DNA from: Kiritimatiellia bacterium
GTDB lineage: Bacteria; Verrucomicrobiota; Kiritimatiellia; SLAD01
Direction of reading: 5' to 3'
Length of the DNA: 10,197 bases
NCBI GenBank assembly: GCA_007127595.1
Contig: SKZA01000090.1
Location: forward strand, 1 to 10,197
Below the pieces are notes generated by a model. The model made no database searches, was not told the DNA's origin, and saw nothing but the letters and a program-made list of their open reading frames with translations. The translations under genes were made by a program, and so were the position numbers. Below, piece after piece: positions 6,028-10,197 of this stretch; the stretch's first letter is position 1, and the number at the start of each line of letters is the position of its first letter.

Positions 6028-6993
6028 ATGAAAGCATTAATCACCGGCGTGACGGGTCAGGATGGATCCTATCTTGCGGAATTTCTCCTTGAAAAGGGCT
6101 ATACGGTGTACGGCATGGTGCGTCGCGCCAGCACCGAGAATTTCGAGCGCATCAACCATATCAAGGACCGCATCGAACTGGTCCAAGCCGACCTGCTGGA
6201 TGAACTGTCCTTGATCAAGATGCTGCAAACCGTGCAGCCCGACGAAATCTATAATCTCGCGGCCATGTCCTTCGTCCCAACCTCATGGAGTCAGCCCGTG
6301 CTGACAGGTGAATTCACCGCCATCGGCGTGTCGCGCCTGCTCGAAGCCATTCGCTATGCGTGCCCCGCAGCAAAATTTTATCAGGCGTCCAGCAGCGAGA
6401 TGTACGGAAAAGTGCTCGAAGTGCCGCAAACGGAAAAGACGCCGTTTTATCCCCGCAGTCCGTATGCCGTATCGAAGGTGTACGGCCATTACATCACGGT
6501 AAACTATCGCGAAAGCTATGACCTATACGCCGTGTCCGGGATTCTGTTCAACCACGAAAGCCCACGGCGCGGAAAGGAATTCGTGACGCGAAAGATCACG
6601 GATTATGTGGCCCGCATCAAGCTCGGCTTGGAGAAACAGTTGCCGCTGGGCAATATCGAGTCGGAACGCGACTGGGGCTATGCGGGCGATTATGTGCGCG
6701 CTATGTGGATGATGCTACAGGAAGATCAACCGGAAGACTATGTGATCGCAACGGGGAAGAGTCATTCGGTGAAACAATTTCTGGAAGCGGCCTTCTCCGC
6801 CGTCGACCTGAAGTGGCAGGATTATGTCGTGCAGGATCCGCGTTTCATGCGACCCGCGGAAGTGGATCATCTGATCGGTGATTCGGCCAAGGCGCGCAAG
6901 CAGTTGGGCTGGGAACCGGACGTCGACTTCGAGGGACTGGTACAGATGATGGTGGAGGCCGACCTGGAGCGCTGGCGCGCAGTGAAAGGCTGA
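6028..6993 (+). CDS. gmd: GDP-mannose 4,6-dehydratase
   Basis: A 321-residue extended SDR that converts GDP-D-mannose to GDP-4-keto-6-deoxy-D-mannose in the cytoplasm, with NADP as bound cofactor. The Rossmann motif GVTGQDGSYLAEFLLEKGY sits at residues 7-25, MVRRAS at 30-35 fits NADP binding, and NLAAMSFVPTSW (76-87) is characteristic. Catalytic residues are Ser122 (usually Thr), Glu124, Tyr146 and Lys150 in YAVSK. Strong family signatures follow: YRESYDLYAVSGILFNHESPRRG, FVTRKIT, LGNIESERDWGYAGDYV and DPRFMRPAEVDHLIGD. It is shorter than the E. coli enzyme because the stretch before DPRFMRPAEV lacks the insertion found there. The start ATG is two bases after the isomerase stop and the reductase follows six bases after its own stop, so the three form one coupled operon. 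Function is very sure. Confidence 0.96.
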   Translation: MKALITGVTGQDGSYLAEFLLEKGYTVYGMVRRASTENFERINHIKDRIELVQADLLDELSLIKMLQTVQPDEIYNLAAMSFVPTSWSQPVLTGEFTAIGVSRLLEAIRYACPAAKFYQASSSEMYGKVLEVPQTEKTPFYPRSPYAVSKVYGHYITVNYRESYDLYAVSGILFNHESPRRGKEFVTRKITDYVARIKLGLEKQLPLGNIESERDWGYAGDYVRAMWMMLQEDQPEDYVIATGKSHSVKQFLEAAFSAVDLKWQDYVVQDPRFMRPAEVDHLIGDSAKARKQLGWEPDVDFEGLVQMMVEADLERWRAVKG

Positions 6994-6999
6994 TCCGCA

Positions 7000-7926
7000 A
7001 TGCGCATATTGGTCACAGGCAGCTCCGGGTTCGTCGGCCGCTACCTGGTCGAGGAACTGCGAGCGAACGGGCACGATCCCGTCGCCTTCGAAGCGGTGCC
7101 GGCCGTCCCGCCGCTCGACATTCCCGAGCACATCGGCGACGTCACCGATCCGGACACCGTTCGCGCCTGCCTGGAAAAGGAGCAACCCGAGGCGGTCATC
7201 CATCTGGCCGGCATCGCGTTCGTGCCCATGGGCTGGACGGACCCGCAAAAGGTCATGCGCGTCAATGTAAACGGCACGCTGGCCCTGCTGGAAACCGTTC
7301 GCGCCATTCGTCCCGACATGCGCCTGCTCGTGGTAACCTCCTCGGAGGTGTACGGGCGCGACCAACGGGAAGAGCCGGTGCGCGAGGAAGACGCCTTATC
7401 CCCTTCCAACCTGTACGGCGTCTCGAAAATGGCGGCCGATCTGGCCACCCTGCTTTATCACAAGCAGTACGACATGCACACGATGACCGCGCGGCCACAG
7501 AATCATATCGGGCCTCGCCAGTCGCGCCTCTTTGTGGTCAGCGCGTTTGCGGAGCAACTGATTGCGCTCAAGAAAGGATCCGGCCGAAGCGTCTTGCGTG
7601 TCGGCAATCTCGAGTCCGCTCGCGACTTCACGGACGTACGGGATGTGGCGCGAGCGTATCGACTCCTGATTGAGAAAGGTCGGGCCGGCGAAGCGTACAA
7701 CATCGCCTCGGGCCGGATTGTGCCGATCCGCGATATGCTGGACCAACTCTGCGCGCATGCCGGCCTGTCGCCGGAGATTGAAGTGGACGCTGAACTGCAC
7801 CGCCCGACGGACCGCCCGCTCATGTTAAGCATCGACAAGATTACGCAGGACGCGGGTTGGCATCCCACGATCTCCCTTGCGCAGACCTTGAAAGACATTT
7901 ATGACGATCTCGCCTCGCATGCTTAA
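7000..7926 (+). CDS. rmd: GDP-6-deoxy-D-lyxo-4-hexulose reductase (GDP-D-rhamnose forming), RMD-like SDR
   Basis: A 308-residue extended SDR. The Rossmann motif GSSGFVG spans residues 7-13, catalytic residues are Ser114 or Ser115 with Glu116 in TSSEVYG, and Tyr139 and Lys143 in YGVSK. The sequence RPQNHIGPRQSRLFVVSAFAEQLIAL, then VLRVGNLESARDFTDVRDVARAYRLL and GEAYNIASGR, are the hallmarks of Rmd, which reduces the Gmd product at C4 with NAD(P)H to give GDP-D-rhamnose. The usual RPFNH reads RPQNH here. Fucose synthase (Fcl) also uses the Gmd product but has a different active site pattern and epimerises; the FVV-FA-Q and RDFTDVRDV segments favour Rmd. It lies six bases after gmd and overlaps the next gene. 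Other NDP-hexulose reductases are possible, so the specificity is likely rather than certain. Confidence 0.85.
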   Translation: MRILVTGSSGFVGRYLVEELRANGHDPVAFEAVPAVPPLDIPEHIGDVTDPDTVRACLEKEQPEAVIHLAGIAFVPMGWTDPQKVMRVNVNGTLALLETVRAIRPDMRLLVVTSSEVYGRDQREEPVREEDALSPSNLYGVSKMAADLATLLYHKQYDMHTMTARPQNHIGPRQSRLFVVSAFAEQLIALKKGSGRSVLRVGNLESARDFTDVRDVARAYRLLIEKGRAGEAYNIASGRIVPIRDMLDQLCAHAGLSPEIEVDAELHRPTDRPLMLSIDKITQDAGWHPTISLAQTLKDIYDDLASHA

Positions 7927-8953
7927 TCATCGCGCACTGACTTGGCTGCGCCTTCTGCTCGGCGTCGGAATTCTGGTTTGGGTGTTCTCGAAAATGCCGA
8001 TGGAAGAGTTCCGCGACGTCCTGGCCGCCAGCGTGGGAGAATGGCGGTGGTGGGTCGTCGGGCTGATGATGACGCTTTTCGGCTTACTGGCCGCCGCGGT
8101 ACGCTGGCACGGCTTGCTTGCTGCACAGGGCGTCACACTCCCCTTCTTGCGCGTGTTCCGCATGTTCTTCATTGGCCAGTTCTTTAATTCGTTTCTGCCC
8201 GGCTCCTGCGGCGGCGACGTGGCTCGGGCTTATTATGTCTTTAAGGAAACCACCCTGCGACGTACCGAGGCGGTGTCGACCGTGTTAGTCGATCGCGGGG
8301 TCGGCCTGTTGACCATCATCACGTTTTGCTGCGTCATGCTGGCGTGGCGCCTACCTACGTTCCTGGCGTATCCGTGGGCGAAGGCGGCGGGTCTCATCAT
8401 GATTGCGCTGCTGCTCGGCGCGGTGATTATGGCCTTTATACTCTTCCGGCGGCATGCATTCGAGTCCGGCTCACGATTTCAACGGCTGGAAACAGGTTCG
8501 CGGCTCGGCCCGGTCATCCGTCGGGTCTATAATGCCTTCTATGTGTACCGAAACAGCCCCGTTGCACTGGCGCGCGCAGTTTTCTTTTCGCTCGGCAACC
8601 TCGCCGGGCTCACACTGGCATGCTATGCATTCGGCCAGAGCCTGTCCCTCGACGTTTCTCTCGTGGAATACTTCACCTTGTTTCCGATTATCACCGTCTT
8701 ATCCGCCATACCGCTCACGCCGGGCGCCCTCGGGATTCGCGAAGGATTGTTCGCTGAATTGTTTGCCGTCGCAGGCGCGCGGACGGCGCAAGCGGTACCG
8801 CTGTCCCTCATGGTGTACGGCGGCGGTCTGTTCTGGAGCCTGTTCGGCGGTCTGATCTTCATCAGTTACTCCTCCAGCTACGGCGTATCGTGGCGGGAAG
8901 AATGGCGAAAATTGAACGAAGAACACGAGCGCGCAGAACGGGAAGCGGGCTGA
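7919..8953 (+). CDS. Flippase-like membrane protein (LPG_synthase_TM / UPF0104 family)
   Basis: A 344-residue inner-membrane protein with about seven or eight hydrophobic segments. Family signatures are NSFLPGSCGGDVARAYYV (residues 90-107), AVSTVLVDRGVGLL (118-131) and AIPLTPGALGIREGLF (263-278), which mark the LPG_synthase_TM (PF03706) family that also includes the membrane part of MprF, AglD-type proteins and HpnL. These proteins are linked to moving or anchoring lipid-bound molecules across the membrane, but direct biochemistry is limited. The C-terminal tail (EEWRKLNEEHERAEREAG) is charged and probably cytoplasmic. The ATG at 7919 overlaps the rmd stop by eight bases, showing translational coupling; an upstream in-frame ATG at 7901 would add six residues. 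The context suggests a role in exporting or anchoring a rhamnose-containing glycolipid. It ends where the inverted-heptamer element begins. Confidence 0.88.
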   Translation: MLNHRALTWLRLLLGVGILVWVFSKMPMEEFRDVLAASVGEWRWWVVGLMMTLFGLLAAAVRWHGLLAAQGVTLPFLRVFRMFFIGQFFNSFLPGSCGGDVARAYYVFKETTLRRTEAVSTVLVDRGVGLLTIITFCCVMLAWRLPTFLAYPWAKAAGLIMIALLLGAVIMAFILFRRHAFESGSRFQRLETGSRLGPVIRRVYNAFYVYRNSPVALARAVFFSLGNLAGLTLACYAFGQSLSLDVSLVEYFTLFPIITVLSAIPLTPGALGIREGLFAELFAVAGARTAQAVPLSLMVYGGGLFWSLFGGLIFISYSSSYGVSWREEWRKLNEEHERAEREAG

Positions 8954-8963
8954 AGAGAAGAAG

Positions 8964-9116
8964 AGTGTTCAGTGTTCAGTGTTCAGTGTTCATGTCCCGC
9001 TTGGGGCCACCCGCAGCCGCTGCGTGCACGGCGGCTGCGGCTGGTTCCGTAGCGAAGCGCCGGCACACAGCCGCGCTCCCGACCACCCTCTGACTGAACA
9101 CTGAACACTGAATACT
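8964..9116. repeat. 153-base element: inverted heptamer arrays around a GC-rich hairpin
   Basis: Four tandem AGTGTTC units (8964-8991) on the left are mirrored by GAACACT, GAACACT, GAATACT (9096-9116) on the right, so the ends can pair over at least 17 exact bases. Near the middle, CCGCAGCCGC (9011-9020) and GCGGCTGCGG (9031-9040) form a perfect 10-bp stem with a 10-base loop; after one C-C mismatch it continues for three pairs. The whole fills the gap between the ends of two convergent genes, starting 10 bases after the flippase stop and ending 5 bases before the protease stop. No ORF of substance lies inside. It resembles a MITE or repeat-bounded cassette and may also stop transcription from both sides, although no T-run follows either end. 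Confidence 0.8.
9011..9040. repeat. GC-rich hairpin inside the heptamer-bounded element
   Basis: A perfect 10-bp G+C-dominated stem with loop TGCGTGCACG. With its flanking CCA/TGG pairing it is the most stable structure in the element. It could serve as a bidirectional transcript end for the two convergent genes or be the recognition hairpin of a mobile repeat. Confidence 0.7.
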
Positions 9117-9121
9117 TACAT

Positions 9122-9766
9122 CTACCCGCCGAGGATAACGGAGAAGATCCCCATGAATAGCCGGGCGATGGCCCCGCCCGCTCCCCAGATCATGCCGCCT
9201 AATGGAGTCAGGAAAATCGCGGCAATGAGGAGAAGCGTGATGTGCTGAGCGGCATTCGGCGATACCCGGCTCATGGGCGGAAAGAAATAAGAGAAGACCG
9301 ACCAGCCGTCGAGCATCGGCACGGGCAACATGTTCAACACGAACAACACGCCGTTGGCCACACTGCCCACCCACAGGAACATACGCACCTCATCCGACAA
9401 TGCTTCACCGAATAACGCGGCAAACAACGCGCCAAGAAAAGCAAAGATAAGACAGAGCACCAGGTTTGACACAGGGCCCGCAACGGCGACCGCGGCGCCG
9501 GCCCACGCCTGTCGAAAGCGCTGGATGGCCACGGGCACCGAACCCCATGCAATACCGATGAGCGCAAGAAAGATGAGCGACGTCGGCCCCATCTGAACCA
9601 TTGGATTCAAACTCAAATGCCCGGCGCGCGCCGCCGTATCATCTCCCAACCGCAACGCCGTATATGCGTGCGCATATTCATGCACGCAGATCGAGAAGAT
9701 CACGATCACGATCCAGGTGAAGAAGAAAAAGGGGTCGGAGGCCAAATAATTGATGAACAGGTTCAT
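9122..9766 (-). CDS. M50 family site-2 metalloprotease, short form
   Basis: A 214-residue integral-membrane zinc protease of the site-2 protease family, which cuts transmembrane or membrane-near segments of proteins. The zinc motif HEYAH is at residues 29-33 (His29, Glu30, His33) inside the first or second hydrophobic helix, and the third ligand is Asp153 in NMLPVPMLDGW (145-155). The stretch GDDTAARAGHLSLNP (41-55) is the usual conserved loop after the first motif. GPVSNLVLCLIF (97-108) is the typical helix. There are about six hydrophobic segments. There is no PDZ or CBS domain, as in the small group of M50 proteins whose targets are mostly unknown. The ATG overlaps the stop of the upstream lipid kinase gene by four bases (ATGA), so the two are translationally coupled. 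The family is very sure; the target is not known. Confidence 0.93.
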   Translation of the reverse strand: MNLFINYLASDPFFFFTWIVIVIFSICVHEYAHAYTALRLGDDTAARAGHLSLNPMVQMGPTSLIFLALIGIAWGSVPVAIQRFRQAWAGAAVAVAGPVSNLVLCLIFAFLGALFAALFGEALSDEVRMFLWVGSVANGVLFVLNMLPVPMLDGWSVFSYFFPPMSRVSPNAAQHITLLLIAAIFLTPLGGMIWGAGGAIARLFMGIFSVILGG

Positions 9767-10197
9767 GCGATGGGCGCTCCGGAACCCGTGTGCCTTCTAT
9801 TGCGGGGCACCAGCACGGTCAATGCGCGCGGCAGAAGATCTACGGCGATCTCCGGATCCGAGTCCACCAATTCGCCGTCCATCTGGATGGGGCCGCCCTT
9901 CCTGCGAATCACTCTCAGCGTGCGGAATTTCATTGTCTTCACTTGTGCGAGCCGATTGATCGTACCATTGAATAGGCGAGGCAGGTTCGCCAATACGAGC
10001 GGCGCGTCCTTGCGTTCCACCACAATCAGTTCAAGTAATCCATCGTCCGGACACGCGTGTGGGGCAATGCGCGCCTGCCCCCCAAATTGCGTCAGGTTCG
10101 CCACCGTGAACATCAATGGATCCTTGAAGCTGTAACCTTCCTTTTCATCGATCACGGCCTCGAAGGGCTGGCGCTCATACTCGAAATATTCGTACAC
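9763..10197 (-). CDS. Diacylglycerol/sphingosine-kinase-like lipid kinase, C-terminal part, cut by window edge
   Basis: The last 144 residues of a protein whose start lies beyond the right edge. The frame is open to the boundary, so the GTG there is not taken as a start. The visible part is the C-terminal beta-sandwich of the YegS/DgkB/LCB5 type: MFTVANLTQFGGQARIAPHACPDDGLLELIVV (residues 29-60), then LANLPRLFNGTI and GGPIQMDGEL (101-110). The DGE near the end and the PDDGLLEL loop are family landmarks. These kinases phosphorylate diacylglycerol, phosphatidylglycerol or related lipids with ATP at the inner membrane. The N-terminal catalytic domain with the GGDGT motif is not in the window. 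The stop overlaps the M50 protease start by four bases. The family is sure; the lipid substrate is not known. Confidence 0.9.
   Translation of the reverse strand: MYEYFEYERQPFEAVIDEKEGYSFKDPLMFTVANLTQFGGQARIAPHACPDDGLLELIVVERKDAPLVLANLPRLFNGTINRLAQVKTMKFRTLRVIRRKGGPIQMDGELVDSDPEIAVDLLPRALTVLVPRNRRHTGSGAPIA

Noticed and set aside
7000..7926. GDP-L-fucose synthase (Fcl) assignment
   Set aside because: The RPQNHIGP, FVVSAFAEQ and RDFTDVRDV segments match GDP-6-deoxy-hexulose reductases of the Rmd type better than the epimerase/reductase Fcl.
8964..9116. CRISPR-like reading of the repeated units
   Set aside because: The units are 7 bases, directly adjacent without spacers, and inverted between the two sides; no cas gene is present.

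Overview
The window looks like chromosomal sequence from a Gram-negative, envelope-rich bacterium of fairly high G+C. The evidence is an LPS-core-type glycosyltransferase and kinase, a lipoprotein, surface-sugar genes, a dense mix of strands and short gaps. No tRNA, rRNA, CRISPR array, transposase or phage gene is visible. The lineage cannot be fixed from this sequence. The gene set and the intergenic repeats remind me of environmental PVC or FCB-type genomes, but that is a weak impression from memory.

Layout. (1) Bases 1-2680 are a divergent LPS-core-like locus. On the minus strand a GT4 glycosyltransferase (start at 1780) is followed by a glycosidase-fold protein that runs off the left edge. 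On the plus strand there is a small-molecule/LPS kinase of the InaA/WaaP type (from 1853). The 72-base gap between the two starts holds an extended -10 promoter candidate. (2) Bases 2681-3895 hold a paired REP-like hairpin element (2719-2790), a DUF2784 membrane protein, a convergent orphan membrane protein and a 196-base gap with little in it. (3) Bases 3896-5053 hold an unrecognised lipoprotein, then ribosomal protein S21 with its own promoter and a textbook intrinsic terminator. Between the lipoprotein and S21 is a perfect inverted repeat whose arms resemble DnaA boxes. (4) Bases 5063-8953 are a tightly packed plus-strand operon: a xylose-isomerase-fold sugar isomerase/epimerase, GDP-mannose 4,6-dehydratase, a GDP-6-deoxy-lyxo-hexulose reductase-like SDR, and a flippase-like membrane protein of the LPG_synthase_TM family. 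(5) Bases 8954-9121 hold a 153-base element with inverted arrays of a 7-base repeat around a GC-rich hairpin. (6) On the minus strand, the C-terminal part of a diacylglycerol/sphingosine-kinase-like lipid kinase overlaps a short M50 site-2 protease by four bases.

How the genes fit together. Gmd and the reductase would turn GDP-mannose into GDP-D-rhamnose. The flippase-like protein could act on a lipid-linked product, and the isomerase-fold protein may supply or modify a sugar. The left-hand locus would build and phosphorylate an LPS-like core. Together this suggests envelope glycoconjugate synthesis, split into at least two transcription units by unrelated genes. I did not find a clearly new defence or mobile system. 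The most unusual items are the two structured repeat elements, the glycosidase-like protein lacking its expected acid/base glutamate, and the isomerase-fold gene that starts with GTG directly behind the S21 terminator.
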